From Ypsolopha sequella (lineage: Eukaryota; Arthropoda; Insecta; Lepidoptera; Ypsolophidae), in NCBI GenBank assembly GCA_934047225.1, contig CAKOHE010000042.1, positions 452,001-516,000 on the forward strand: a stretch of 64,000 nucleotides of DNA, read 5' to 3'. Made by a program: the position numbers and the translations under genes. The notes under the pieces were generated by a model. It was not told where the DNA came from and did not search any database. It saw nothing but the letters and a program-made list of their open reading frames with translations. This document shows positions 12,147-22,715 of the stretch, piece after piece (position 1 is the first letter of the stretch; every line of letters starts with the position of its first letter).

Positions 12147-12292
12147 TAACTTCCAGTTGCACCAAACCAAGATTAGTTTCACGGCGACTTTAAATTCATG
12201 CCATTACTCACATTTCGTATGAAAAAAATGTGACAGAATCAACTTAAAGTCGCAGTTAAACTAAGCATGATTTCGTGTAACTGAAGATTAGC
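12147..12292. mobile_element. Small degenerate foldback element
   Basis: CCAGTTGCACCAAACCAAGA with TAGTTTCACGGCGACTTTAA on the left is mirrored by TTAAAGTCGCAGTTAAACTA and CATGATTTCGTGTAACTG on the right. Arms are about 55 bp with several mismatches, and the core is GTATGAAAAAAATGTGACAG. It fits an old MITE. Confidence 0.55.
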
Positions 12293-13008
12293 ATGGTTGA
12301 GATTTACTCGTTGTTCTGTTCAACAAAAAACTCAACAACAGAATACGTAAGTTCAATAATACCGTGATGTCAGCTAAATCAAATATTATAGAATTTACGT
12401 CAACAAGTACATTAAAGGCTTGAAAATCGATACAGTTACCATAATGTCAGAACATTTATTTTATTGGAATACCCTATGTCGTTTTTCTATTACATATCAA
12501 TAAACCAGTAGCTTCAGTCGATACCTTCCCATCCTTAGCATATAAGTAGCTACCGTCTAAAAACGTGACTACCTCGACAAACTCCCTCGAACGTATCCCG
12601 ATATGTCGCCGATACGATGTCCCAAACCTACGTTCATTTCACATGACCTTTAAACCTTTATAATAAAGTTTAATATCCTTTGTTTACTTACCAAGATATG
12701 TAAGGTACCCTGGACAATGCAATGAGAAGATTTCGATTGCCAAATGTAAGTTATTGAATGTCTAAATGCTCCTAGTATGCCTAACCGCTTTGGTATGGAC
12801 GTACATAATTTAGTTATCTCTTTTCTTTCTTTCCATGGTTATGCTTCTTAGTTTATGATCGGTATGCGACCTTTAGTCTTTGGTATGGAGGACAATAGTT
12901 AAAATATGTCGATATTTTATTTCTACCGATGGATAATGAATCTATTGGGACATACCACCCTACATGGTGGTACTACTTACTTTACTTTTACTTTACTTAT
13001 TAAGTTAA

Positions 13009-13788
13009 GAGGCTACGCGAATTTTATTTTTGTCAATATCACTCCAAGCGAAAAAACGCGCAGTGCGAGAGGGGTAAAATAGGTAGCAAAATTTCTCAAA
13101 TGAAAAATCGAGATATTGTTAAAACCCATGTAATAAAATAAGCTTCAGTTTTGTGCATGGTTCCTATTCGTCAATTTAGGAGACAAAAATTGTTTTAAAA
13201 CCTCTTTTCAACAACTATTTTTATCGAGGAAAATTTATCCAAACACGTTTTTCAAAAACAAAACTTGACTATATAGTCAAAATTCATATACCAGAAATTG
13301 ATTACAATTTTCCGTGTATTTCATGAAATACACAGAAAAGAAGCACCCGTAGTTTTTAACATATCATCTTAAGAGGCTATGCGAATTTTATTTTTGTCAT
13401 TGTCACTCCAAGCGAAATATCGCGTAGTGCGAGAGGGGTGGATTCAGGGCAAAAGGGAAAAAAGTTGGTTTTATATTTTTATTAAAAAAACTAAAATAGC
13501 TAGCAAAATTTCAAATATCAAATCTCTAGATGTTGTTAAAGCACACCTAATAAATTATGTTTGAGTTCTGTATGTGGTTCCTATTCGTCAAACGAGGAGA
13601 AAAAGTTTGTTTGAAGACCTCATTTCAACAATTATTTCTATCGAGGAAAATTTATCCAAACGTTTTTTCCAATTTCAAAACCCTGGCTTATATAGTCAAA
13701 ATGCATATACCAGAAATTGATTTATATTTTCCGTGTATTTCATGAAATACATAGAAAAGAAACACCCGTATTTTTTTCGCATATCGCC
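13009..13788. mobile_element. Two head-to-tail TTAA-flanked elements
   Basis: Two related units, about 360 bp (13009-13368) and 416 bp (13373-13788), are arranged in the same orientation. Each starts GAGGCTA-GCGAATTTTATTT and ends ACATATCATC or GCATATCGCC. TTAA stands before, between and after them (13005, 13369, 13789). The internal order is shared: CACTCCAAGCGAAA, GCGAGAGGGGT, TGGTTCCTATTCGTCAA, TTTCATGAAATACA. The second unit has an extra stretch near 13440-13500. Ends and target match the element at 7010-7435. Confidence 0.65.
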
Positions 13789-13799
13789 TTAAAGTGTGA

Positions 13800-14213
13800 G
13801 TCTTAAACCTTAAGAACCCGCTCCGTATTTTTCGTCCGTTTGATGCGAAGTATTTTTTTAATATTTTTCTCATCTTTACCGCGATGTTTTGTAAAAACCA
13901 GGGACATACACCAGTTCATATTGGCCGTCTAAATGAAGTCCTAAAATTTATTTGATTGAATTGTTTCTCCCTTGCGAATTATTTTGGTACTTAGACATTA
14001 TGAAGAACCATTCGGAACGGGCTCGTAAGTACCAAAATAATTTGCAAAAGAGAAACAATTCAATTAAATAATTTTAGGCATTCATTTAGACAGCCAATAT
14101 CAAGTGGTGTATGTCCTTGGCTTTTCCTAAAACATCGCGATAAAGGCCAGAAAAATGTTTAACAAAATGCTTTGCATCAAAGTTGTCGTCGTCGTGGACC
14201 GGGCTCTTAAGTA
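13800..14213. mobile_element. Foldback element with about 195-bp imperfect arms
   Basis: The left arm (GTCTTAAACCTTAAGAACCC, ATCTTTACCGCGATGTTTTG, GGGACATACACCA, GTACTTAGACATT) is mirrored by the right arm (TCGTAAGTACC, TGGTGTATGTCC, AAAACATCGCGATAAAGGC, GGGCTCTTAAGTATTC). The centre is near 14005. It directly abuts the preceding TTAA elements. No coding content. Confidence 0.7.
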
Positions 14214-14432
14214 TTCGATATTAATTTCAACTTCATACCTCAAACACTTTTTATTCTGTGCCTCAAACTGTTCTTGAGAAAAGGGATCTTAACACACAGA
14301 TAGACAAACAGACACACAGACAAACGGATAACAAGTGGTTCTATAAAATAATCCCACGAAGATATTTAAAAACATTTTTTGCTTATTATATCACTGAGAC
14401 AGCAGCATTCATTTCGCTTTTTTTCGAAAAAA

Positions 14433-14822
14433 AGCAGCAGCGGGTTATGTTAGAGATACAAATTAATTTGATCTAGTCCCATACTGCAAAAAGGTAATTA
14501 CAACATAAAAAGCAGCAGCGGGTTATGTTAGAGATACAAATTAATTTGATCTAGTCCCATACTGCAAAAAGGTAATTACAACATAAAAAGCAGCAGCGGG
14601 TTATGTTAGAGATACAAATTAATTTGATCTAGTCCCATACTGCAAAAAGGTAATTACAACATAAAAAGCAGCAGCGGGTTATGTTAGAGATACAAATTAA
14701 TTTGATCTAGTCCCATACTGCAAAAAGGTAATTACAACATAAAAAGCAGCAGCGGGTTATGTTAGAGATACAAATTAATTTGATCTAGTCCCATACTGCA
14801 AAAAGGTAATTACAACATAAAA
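14433..14822. repeat. 78-bp tandem array, 5 perfect copies
   Basis: AGCAGCAGCGGGTTATG occurs at 14433, 14511, 14589, 14667 and 14745, and a sixth start (AAAAGCGG) is broken at 14823. I can see no differences among the five units, so the expansion is very recent. Each unit has stops in all plus frames. Confidence 0.95.
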
Positions 14823-15086
14823 AGCGGTTTTATAGTTACCTCCATTGTTTGAAAGATGTTATAATATTACCAAATTTGCCAAATTTATCATAACACCGCT
14901 AGAGAATCAATCACAAGCGATAACGGTCTGTCTTAATTTCTTATTAAGCCACGCCCTCATTACTCTTTTCGGTTCTGATTGGTCTCAGGGTTTTACATAC
15001 TAATTTCATGGGTATCATGACGAGTATCAAGACGAGTGTTCTTTTCTCATTTTTCGTGAAATTGTTTTTGATAGTCGTAGATAAAG

Positions 15087-15441
15087 TATTTTTCAATACA
15101 AGTGCTTGTAAAGGCCCACTTTTTATGCATCAAAACCGAACAGAAAGTCGATTATTTTGCCCTAGGGCTTTTTTTTATTTCTTACGAGAAGCTGGCTAAC
15201 CTGCAACCTTTCCTGTGTACCATAAATGTTATACTTTTTTTTTTCCACTGTTTAACGGCTCTGGTCTGGATACAGCCCTTTTGAGCCAATCATAATTTAA
15301 AGTTCACAAGATTATATTTGTTTTATTTCCTCACACTATGCATTGAAAAACGTAGTATGATACACGGGTGTAAGAGCAATAAATTACTCGGTTACGTTTA
15401 AAAAATTTATTCCTTTTTGCCCATGTAGCATAAACTACTAT
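15087..15441 (+). repeat. Dispersed repeat shared with intron 5 of the P-type gene, copy 1
   Basis: Landmarks in order are AAAGGCCCACTTTTTATGCA, GAAAGTCGATTATTTTGCCC, TTTGAGCCAAT, TATGCATTGAAAAACGTAGT and GTAGCATAAACTACTA. All recur in the same order at 45166-45562. This copy lacks a piece present in the other (CACTCGCTACGCTCGTGTTT). No transposase; the class is unknown. Confidence 0.8.
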
Positions 15442-15689
15442 TGTGCAACTGGACATAATTATACATTGGGACACGTCTCACATTATATCACAGTTGCACA
15501 AAATACTATTACTATACTTTTAATCCAGTCTTTTTGCGCTCCTGCATGTGCCCCAGCACCACAGAAATCTAGTGAACCGTTATAGTTAGACAGTTGAAAT
15601 TTTTACAGATGATGTATTTCTGTTGCCGCTATAACAACAAATACTAAAACAGAATAAAATAAATATTTAAGAGGGCTCCCATACAACAG

Positions 15690-15770
15690 ACATGTTTTTT
15701 TGCCGTTTTTATAGATAATGGTACGGAACCCTTCGTGCGCGAGTCCGACTCGCACGTGGCCGGTTTTTTT
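15690..15770 (-). repeat. GCGAGTC-GACTCGC repeat, fragment
   Basis: On the minus strand this reads GCCACGTGCGAGTCGGACTC, GCACGAAGGGTTCCGTACC and ATTATCTATAAAAACGG, matching the start of the longer copy at 30328. The tail (15603-15690) carries the same CATCATCTG... and TATTTAAGAGGG...CCC pieces as that copy. Confidence 0.7.
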
Positions 15771-16167
15771 ATTTATTATTCCGAACACTAGCAAACAAAT
15801 TACCCGTCGTTAAAGAAGGTAGTACCGGAAGTGACGTACACATTCTGAACAGGCCCCCCTAAACGAGATGCGATTAAAGAAGTATCCACTTCAAAACAAA
15901 GTCAAATGACGTAATTGATTGCGAGACGGTGTGGCAACTATTAAAGTTGTCAGTTAATTAACTCCTCAGTAAAGCTATTTGGTTGGCCAACAGTTAAAAC
16001 TCTCCACAAATATATACTAGCTAATAATTTTCATTATAATTAAGCGAGGAATATCGACTTTATTGGGAACTAGCATGTACAATAAATCACCAATGACTTG
16101 CGTCGTTTGTACCTAATTAACTGAGTACCTCGAGGTCTGTTCCACCATTTTATTTCGCATTTGTCTA

Positions 16168-16442
16168 TAAAAGGTGTAACAGAAAGGTGTAACCATATTT
16201 GAAGAGCTTATTCAGTCAATGATATAGAACAACTTTTACTACGGAACAAACCTTGTATCTCGAATAAAAAATTAACAGTTTCATAGAAAAATGCAAAGCC
16301 GTTCGGCCGAAATGTATGGAAGGGTAGATTTTTTTTTTGAGATTTCGGTGTTGGCTCCATAGCAAAAGTTGTTCTATAATCTATACCATTGACTGAATAA
16401 GCTCTTCAAATATGGTCACACCTTTCTGTTACACCTTGTATA
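16168..16442. mobile_element. Inverted-repeat element with AAGGTGTAACAG ends
   Basis: Left arm AAGGTGTAACAGAAAGGTGT, ATTTGAAGAGCTTATTCAGT and GAACAACTTTTAC is mirrored by the right arm GCAAAAGTTGTTCTATA, ACTGAATAAGCTCTTCAAAT and ACACCTTTCTGTTACACCTT. Arms are about 75-80 bp. The terminal AACAACTTTTACTA block also ends the element at 62257-62752, so the two may share a family. Confidence 0.75.
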
Positions 16443-17070
16443 CATTTATTTATGCAGCGAAATTCATACTGGAGGTTTTGTAAGTGATCAGTATCACGGA
16501 TCGATAACACTTTTTGTTAATTTCGCAAATTTACCTCTCATAGTAATTGACCCGGCGCTGGATTTGCGTTTCTGGGAAACATGAAAAATAGTACATTACG
16601 ATACGAGAGCGATGAAACGTTTTCTGACGAGTGTGAGTTTGCGGCCGAGCCGAAGGCGAGTGCTGCAATCACACGAGTGGAGAAAAAGTTTCTCGCACGA
16701 GTTTCGTATAATTTTTTATAGCACAAGTGCGGAAAATGCCGACTTTACGCACGCGTTTTTGGAATCCTTTTCTAGGGAACTGTTAAAACAGAAACGCGAT
16801 TGGAGAAATTCAGCTCAATAGAAATATTTATTAAAATTACTTCTTTTTAATAAATATTTCTATTGAGCTGAATTTCTCCAATCGCGTTTCTGTTTTAACA
16901 GTTCCCTAGAAAAGGATTCCAAAAACGTGCGTAAAGCGGTCATTTTACGCACAGTGTGCTATAAAAATAATTTACGAATTTCACAAAAAGGGTCATCCAA
17001 CCTTGATACTGAGCACTTACCGAGTGTTCTGTATGAATTTGGCTGTATAAATAAATTTCACTTTGTATAA
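16440..17070. mobile_element. ACAAGGTGA-family element, enlarged and interrupted (copy 2)
   Basis: The left end (AAATTCATACTGGAGG, TGTAAGTGATCAGTATCA, AACACTTTTTGTTAATTTCG) is mirrored by the right end (CGAATTTCACAAAAAGGGTC, GATACTGAGCACTTACCGAG, GTATGAATTTGGCTG, TTCACTTTGTATA). The arms match the 4633-4901 family. The interior is enlarged and carries the separate long palindrome at 16741-16940. Confidence 0.6.
16741..16940. repeat. Near-perfect palindrome, arms of about 95 bp
   Basis: GACTTTACGCACGCGTTTTT, CCTTTTCTAGGGAACTGTTA and AACGCGATTGGAGAAATTCA are mirrored exactly or nearly so by TGAATTTCTCCAATCGCGTT, TAACAGTTCCCTAGAAAAGG and AAAAACGTGCGTAAAGCGGT. The loop is only about 10 bases. 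The arm sequence also occurs once, not folded, within the TTAA element at 7010-7435 (about 7119-7200). Confidence 0.85.
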
Positions 17071-17437
17071 TTAAATTTTGAATAACGTTTCGAAACTTAT
17101 GTGGAATTAAATCAAGTAAAGAAGCATGCAGTTGAGTAAAAGTGAAAAGAAAACGTCAAAGAAAAGCGTTTTAAAGAATATTAAAAGGTTTAAATTGGAG
17201 TAGATTATGCGAAACAGGAGAAAGTATAATAACAAAAAGACAATTAGAAAATACCTTTTTATCACTAATGCTCTAAAAACAAGTTGTATTTAACTCAATA
17301 TGCGGGAGGTAAATTCGATTTACAACCCTAGGGAGGTAATTAAATTTGATAAGTAAAATCGAACGAGGCTCCTTTTTTATTTTTTGGGACAAGATCTCAT
17401 ATTTGAGGTAAGACCCCGGAAAGACACCACAAAACAC

Positions 17438-17556
17438 TTAAATAACAAGCAAGAACACTTATCAACACGTGTTTCGCCTCTAAACGAGGCATCCTCGGGA
17501 TGTGTAGTCCGCCCGACCGCTCGACAGCAAAAGTGTTTGCTTGCTTGTTATTTAAG
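17438..17556. repeat. Hairpin-bounded repeat with GTGTTTCGCCTC core
   Basis: TTAAATAACAAGCAAGAACA at the left is mirrored by TGTTTGCTTGCTTGTTATTT at the right. The core (CACGTGTTTCGCCTCTAAAC, GAGGCATCCTCGGGATGTG) is a motif I associate with dispersed lepidopteran repeats. No gene is supported. Confidence 0.5.
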
Positions 17557-17718
17557 ATTGCTTTATTTTGTGCTCGTACTGCTTGCTTTGCTTGTGCATG
17601 TTTTATGCGGGAGGGCGGGCGGTGCTTGAGTCTGCATTTTGAATAGCATGGTAAGAGTTTTTAGCGGAATATTGCAAATTATTAATATATCCACAAATGC
17701 AGTACCTAATACCCTTGC

Positions 17719-17750
17719 CGAAATTTATTTCTTTCTTTCTTTCTTTCTTC
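17719..17750 (+). repeat. TTTC microsatellite
   Basis: About seven uninterrupted TTTC units are followed by TTCCCGAGACC. Confidence 0.85.
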
Positions 17751-18424
17751 CCGAGACCTACAAAAAGATTTACGGGATCACATTTTAATAAGGGTTAATT
17801 AAACCCTTATGTCTGATCGGATCTTATCCATATAGGTCGGAAAATTTCAAACTTCATCAGATCCAAACAGAGCAAACCTTTTCCCAGCAGCACGTACAAC
17901 TCGTCAGTCGACAAAATCAATTCCTATGAATGGGTTCCGATATCAATGGGTTCCGTATATAATTGGGTGGCTCAGTATTACGTGAATGGGGTCATACATC
18001 GCCTCCCAATGTCTCCAAATGTGGGTATAAACTATCCGAGATGGAGTACTAAGGTAGGTACCGCCACGAAAAGTGGTTGAGCGTTTTGATCGTGTTTCGC
18101 TTGGCATTTCCAGGCCGCTGTACACTCTCGCGAAATACTCTTTATAAAAAGGACCAAGCTATTTTAGTAAAGGGGATGGACTTCATTGCATTTCCCTTTA
18201 CTGATATTGCTTTGTCCCTTTCATGCCGAGTCTCGCGAGAGTGTACTCTTGTACAATGGGCACATGTATACGCGCACGATTTTTAGAAGAGTGAATAATA
18301 GCATGCAACTAGATATGTGGGCTAATTATATTTACAAGAAAAAGTATATACCTTGATTAAATTGGGCCAGGATAAGGATTGTAATTGTACTGACATTCGA
18401 CAGTCATTTGTCAATGATAATGTA

Positions 18425-18760
18425 TAGGTTGGCAACTTCGTGCTTACCGCGCCCACGGGGTATAGGGGTTGGCGGGCGGGGTCTCGGAGGATGTTGTGGC
18501 GGGAGGGTGAGCAAGCAGGACGCGTGGGGCGGACCAAGGCGGATGGCCATTCGCCGGGGAAGTCGCTCCATAGATAAGGGCAGTATAAACCGATGTATAG
18601 TGGATCTCTTTTGTAGACTCTATGATATTTTAAACTTGTCAATGTCATACTTGTGTACATGGAATGCCTTGGGCACGGCCCTCCACACTGAGTCACGTGC
18701 TACCTCGTACCCGCCAACCCCTGTACCCCGTGGGCGCGGTAAGCACGAAGTTGACAACTT
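18425..18760. mobile_element. Foldback element with GC-rich ends
   Basis: GGCAACTTCGTGCTTACCGC, GCCCACGGGGTATAGGGGTT and GGCGGG at the left are mirrored by CCCGCCAACCCCTGTACCCC, GTGGGCGCGGTAAGCACGAA and GTTGACAAC at the right. Arms are about 50 bp, and the interior of about 240 bp has no gene. GC content is well above the surroundings. Confidence 0.7.
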
Positions 18761-18779
18761 ATACTTATCACAGTAGGTG

Positions 18780-19407
18780 TTGCCAATGCTGTTAAAAACG
18801 AGGTGCAAATGCTGATGATAATAAAACTAAATATTTATAGAGCAGTTTCCAGTGTACAACCGATTTCCATTCTAAAAGTAGTGCATCATTATTCTTCACG
18901 ACAGTACCTATTGAAAAGGTTTTGCAGACGTGTGTGGATTTAAATTGGGAGTGAATGGAGATTGATTTATTGAGATGCGGAGAGATTTAGTGCAGTTATA
19001 TTTATCTTGAGAAAATATGGGTTTTGTCTTAAGAAACAACCTGCAACCTACCGTATGGATAGCGCCGAAGTTGATAAAGTTATTGACTATCTCTGTCGCG
19101 ACAAATTAAACTCAAGTTGATTACAAATTTCGCCTGAAAATATATAAATGTGAAATTTATTTTGATCCAAAAGGCACACAATATCTGGTCATACCTAATT
19201 AGGATCTTCCTTTTACCTAGAGACCATAAAAGTAAATAATGTCTACATTAGTACATACTATTTAGGTTATTTTGACAACGATTTTGCTCAGCAAATTTTG
19301 GTCAGCTCCCTGTGGTAATAGTACAATGATAATTCATTTTCAAACCTTTGGAGAGGTGAGCTGAATCGGCGGACCTGCCGTCTGGCGTCAAAGAGTAGAT
19401 GTACTAA
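18780..19407. other. Stretch following the TRMT61A exon (3' side on the minus strand), nothing firm
   Basis: This should hold part of an intron or the last exon of the minus-strand gene whose exon is at 19413-19582. I could not recognise the following exon in it. Confidence 0.3.
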
Positions 19408-19412
19408 CTTAC

Positions 19413-19582
19413 CTTATGTTTGAGGAATGATAGGTCCCTGACTGCCAGCTTCCGCCTGGACACTATCAGCCCCGTCTGCAGCACCTCCATAGTAGCCAGG
19501 TCTTCGAAACCCTGCTCCTGGAGAGCTGAACAGGTGCGCCGAACTTGCTCTATGCAGGGGGAAAAGGAGCAGAATCTGCCAC
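19413..19582 (-). CDS. TRMT61A: Internal exon of tRNA (adenine-58-N1)-methyltransferase catalytic subunit
   Basis: On the minus strand the exon runs from an acceptor (CCTCAG|GTGGC at 19583/19582) to a strong donor (ATAAG|GTAAGT at 19413/19412) and encodes about 56 residues. The order GGRFCSFSPCIEQVRRTC, then L-x-x-QGFEDL, then MEVLQTG matches the C-terminal part of the Rossmann methyltransferase domain of TRMT61A, where GGR-CSFSPCIEQVQRTC is almost invariant. TRMT61A with TRMT6 methylates A58 in the T-loop of tRNAs, using S-adenosylmethionine, in the nucleus. Other exons should lie to the right (SAM-binding part) and left (C-terminus), but I could not find them. The exon itself has no defect; whether the gene is whole is not visible. 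An isolated retained or duplicated exon remains possible. Confidence 0.8.
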
Positions 19583-19624
19583 CTGAGGACAATGAGGAAT
19601 ATTATATTATTTCCTTGAAAACCA

Positions 19625-19840
19625 TAAAAAATGTATGTCCCCCCCCTTATCTCTATAACTAATGGACAAAAATATGAAAAAAATCATACATAGGTAATAC
19701 CTATGTGTTTACGTAAAGATTACAGGAAAAATAAAGCAGTTGAGAAATTAACGAAAAAAATTGACAAAATTAAATTTATCATCCACAATACGGAACCATA
19801 GGTACGCGAGTCTGACTCGCACTTGGCCGGTTTTTTCAAG
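19625..19840 (-). repeat. GCGAGTC-GACTCGC repeat, minus-strand copy
   Basis: Read on the minus strand it gives GGCCAAGTGCGAGTCAGACT, CGCGTACCTATGGTTCCGTA, TTGTGGATGATAAATTTAAT and GGGGGGGACATACA, in the same order as 4312-4500. It stands in what should be an intron of the TRMT61A gene, between that exon and the mariner. Confidence 0.7.
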
Positions 19841-19977
19841 GTCAACCTAGTCATGAGAAAAAAGATAGCATTACACTTTATTTATTACTAATCGTTTATG
19901 ATGTAGTTATTTTGATTTTGCTGTATTTAAGTAATAGTATTAGTAATATTTTGCTATTAATTTTGCCTTTTATAATA

Positions 19978-21285
19978 CGAGGGGCATGCCAAAAGAAGTT
20001 AGATACTCTTTACTCCTTTGATTGACACTGGCAAGTTATACATCATCTTATAGGCTGGTTGTTTGTTTATGTATCTGAAAATAGAACGCACATCATTTCT
20101 TTTTTTTTTTATTTGGATGAGCATCATTTTTCCGAGAATCTGGCGGGAATTCGCTTGCAGCAATGGAGCTCAGTCGAAGTGATTGTCGCGCTATGATTTA
20201 TTATGACTATAAAAAAGTTTTAAGCCTCAAGAATGTTTTGAACTTTTGGCTACTACTTTTGGTGAGTCTGGTTGCTCACGAATAACAGTATTTAATTGGT
20301 TTGCTGAATTTAAAAGAGGACGGGGATGTCTCAAAGATGAAGCGAAGACAGGTCGGCTGCCAACCGCGGTCACAGAAGAAAACGTTCGTGCAGTCGAAAA
20401 ACTTATTCGCGAAAACCAACGAATTATGTATGTAGAGCTGGAGCGAGAACAGGGAATTGGATCAGCAGCAATGCAAACCATAATTCACGACCACCTTTCT
20501 CTCCGTAAATGTTGTTTGAGATGGGTGCCGCACAAACTTACCGATGAGCAGAAAGACCGTCGGTTGGATTGGTGCCTATTCATGATAGATAAATTCGACG
20601 GTGGCGAGAAAAAAAATGTGTATGATATACTGACTGGTGATGAAACATGTCTTTATAACTATGATCCCGAAACAAAGTGACATTCGACTGTATGGTGCTT
20701 TGAAGATGAGCCAACTCCAACGAAATGTTGCCGTGCACGAAGCACACAGAAACAAATGGTCGCTTCGTTTTTCAGCAAAACGGATCATATTGCTACTGTA
20801 GTGCTAGAGAATCAAAGAACGATGAACTCCAAATGGTATGTGACAGTTTGTGCTCCAACAGTAATATCAGCTTGGTGTGACAAGCGACCGAAGTCAGGAA
20901 TCCGACGTCTTCTCAGGCACCACGACAATGCGGCGTCGCACACGTCTTCCAAAACACTTGACTTTTTCGACTCAAAAAATGCGTCAATCCTCCCTCACTC
21001 ACCATATTCCCCTGACCTAGCACCTTGTGATTTTACCTGTTTCCAAAAATCAAAGAAAAAATAAAGGGGAAGAAGTTTGAAAGCAAAGAAGATGCACTGG
21101 CTGCCTATATTTTTGAGATTTCTGAGGTGTCTAAAGAAGAGTGGTCATTGGTATTTTCCAATTAGTTCAGACGTATGGTAAAGTGTATACGTGCTCAAGG
21201 TGAATACTTCGAAAAGATCGATACTTGTAATAAAAAATAAATTTTATAATTTTTGAGTATCTAATTTCTTTTGGCATGCCCCTCG
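19978..21285 (+). mobile_element. Complete mariner element (1,308 bp), transposase disabled
   Basis: Terminal inverted repeats start CGAGGGGCATGCCAAAAGAA on both ends, run about 31 bp with one mismatch, and are flanked by TA (19976-19977 and 21286-21287), the duplicated target of Tc1/mariner transposons. The length is typical of a full mariner. The transposase between them is broken (next entry), so the copy can move only if another copy supplies enzyme. It sits between the TRMT61A exon and a 121-bp triplication. Confidence 0.95.
20163..21239 (+). pseudogene. Mariner transposase (D,D34D), multiply disrupted
   Basis: Translation starts at an ATG at 20163 with the mariner N-terminus (ELSRSD, then AMIYYD). 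A one-base loss near 20221-20232 shifts the frame into the frame starting near 20246, which covers the helix-turn-helix region (SRITVFNWF near 20274), AVEKLIREN and the WVPHKLT linker before the catalytic core (20524). The catalytic core is readable: first Asp in TGDET (about 20638), a TGA at 20678-20680 just after YDPETK, second Asp in HHDNAASH (about 20925), and third Asp in SPDLAPCD. Thirty-four residues separate the last two, giving D34D. A TAA at 21062-21064 and further shifts cut the C-terminus, whose end (MVKCIRAQGEYFEK) is still legible to about 21225. The protein would bind the terminal repeats and do cut-and-paste transposition at TA. At least four lesions make it dead. Confidence 0.93.
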
Positions 21286-21604
21286 TAGTTAGCATGGTGT
21301 TCGTGCGCATTTTTGGATGACATGACAATCTAGCTCCTAGTTTTTGTTATTATCTGTTGTCATATCTCTGATTGTAGCATGTTGTGTACACTATTAAAAA
21401 AAAAACGCATTTGATAAGCCTGTGAATATTTCGTGAACGTAAAAATAAATTAAGTGACGGTAGATTCCCAACTAACAAAAATGAGAAATACATGAGCGAT
21501 AGAGCGTAAGCCGTTAAGTATTGATGAAATACGAACTGGCTTTATATCCGGATATATTCCCGCTATACCTTCGCTGTATGTCCATTTGGGCACAAATTAA
21601 GCGG

Positions 21605-21955
21605 CATTCGTCAATACAAGAGGGTTACAATAGCAATTCATACACACCGAGGGGCTTAAAAAGCGATACAAGAGCGATTCCTACGTCATTCGGGGTCCAC
21701 TAACTACCTTTAATTTCTATTTGCGATTTCGTCAATATAAGAGGGTTACAATAGCGATTTATACCCACTGAAGAGTCCAAAACGCAATACAAGAGCGATT
21801 TATACGTCATTGGGAGTCCACTAACTACCTTGTATTTCTATTTGCGATTTCGTCCATACAAGAGGGTTACAATAGCGATTTATACCCACTGAGGAGTCTA
21901 AAAAACGATACAAGAGCGAATTATACGTCTTCCTTGAATTTCTATTTGCGATTTG
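21605..21955 (+). repeat. Three imperfect tandem copies of an about 121-bp unit
   Basis: The order GTCAATACAAGAGGGTTACA, TAGCGATTTATACCCACTGA, GATACAAGAGCGAT and TTTCTATTTGCGATTT recurs at about 21610, 21731 and 21852. The third copy loses about 20 bases near 21925. Divergence is around 10%, so it is older than the 128-bp and 78-bp arrays. No coding frame. Confidence 0.85.
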
Positions 21956-21959
21956 AGTC

Positions 21960-22690
21960 ATGTTCCATCTCTTTTTTTCCTTGAAATGTTTAATTTGCGA
22001 ACTCTTTCATTTTAAAACTTAACCTAAAATGGTGTAAGATACAAATAAAGTGAACGATATGCGACGCAAATAAATTGGATGTTATTTTTTCCATGGTATA
22101 GTATTATGTGTGTTGTGAGTGAAATTTCCTTACGAAGATAATTTTACTGGTATTCTATTTATAGTTTTCCACTTCGTTTTTAATACGCCTTCCTAATAAT
22201 GTGAAAGAAGATTGAAAATTAGAGAAATGTGCAAAGAGGTTAGGTTAGATATTTCATTTATTTTCTAAATTATTGGCTGCAACTGCAGCAATGTAGTACT
22301 CCTTCATTCTTTTTAAAAATTCTTTCATTCTTTGTCGTCAATATCCTTAACGAAACGATAATTTCGATGAACCAATTCAACAAAATAAAAATAACAATGG
22401 CGGAATATTTCTTAGGAGTATGTAACTTCTCTGAGCATTTCATACGTCGTTAGGACGTAGAAAGTAGGTGACTAAGTTTTAGAGCGATATGATAGCGATG
22501 TATAAAGCCAAATCATGGCCTTGATAGCAATCGATCATAAAATTTTAGGGTACGGTAGCAAATATATAATGGTTTAAAATGAAATACACTGTAAAAGCTT
22601 TTAATGTTTTTTGTTTTATAAATATAAATAATAGGTACTGATAGACATGATAATTTAAATATAAATATTGTTATCCCATCTATATATTTC
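21960..22690. other. Intergenic stretch between two repeats
   Basis: I see no gene or RNA gene. Scattered AGAGCGAT and TAGCGAT words near 22480-22540 may be an eroded fourth copy of the 121-bp unit. Confidence 0.3.
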
Positions 22691-22715
22691 GGGTCGGTGT
22701 CGGTTACATTACGTA

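Noticed and set aside
16538..16821. Genes on both strands in the 16.5-16.8 kb region
   Set aside because: They are produced by the long palindrome; neither has a domain.
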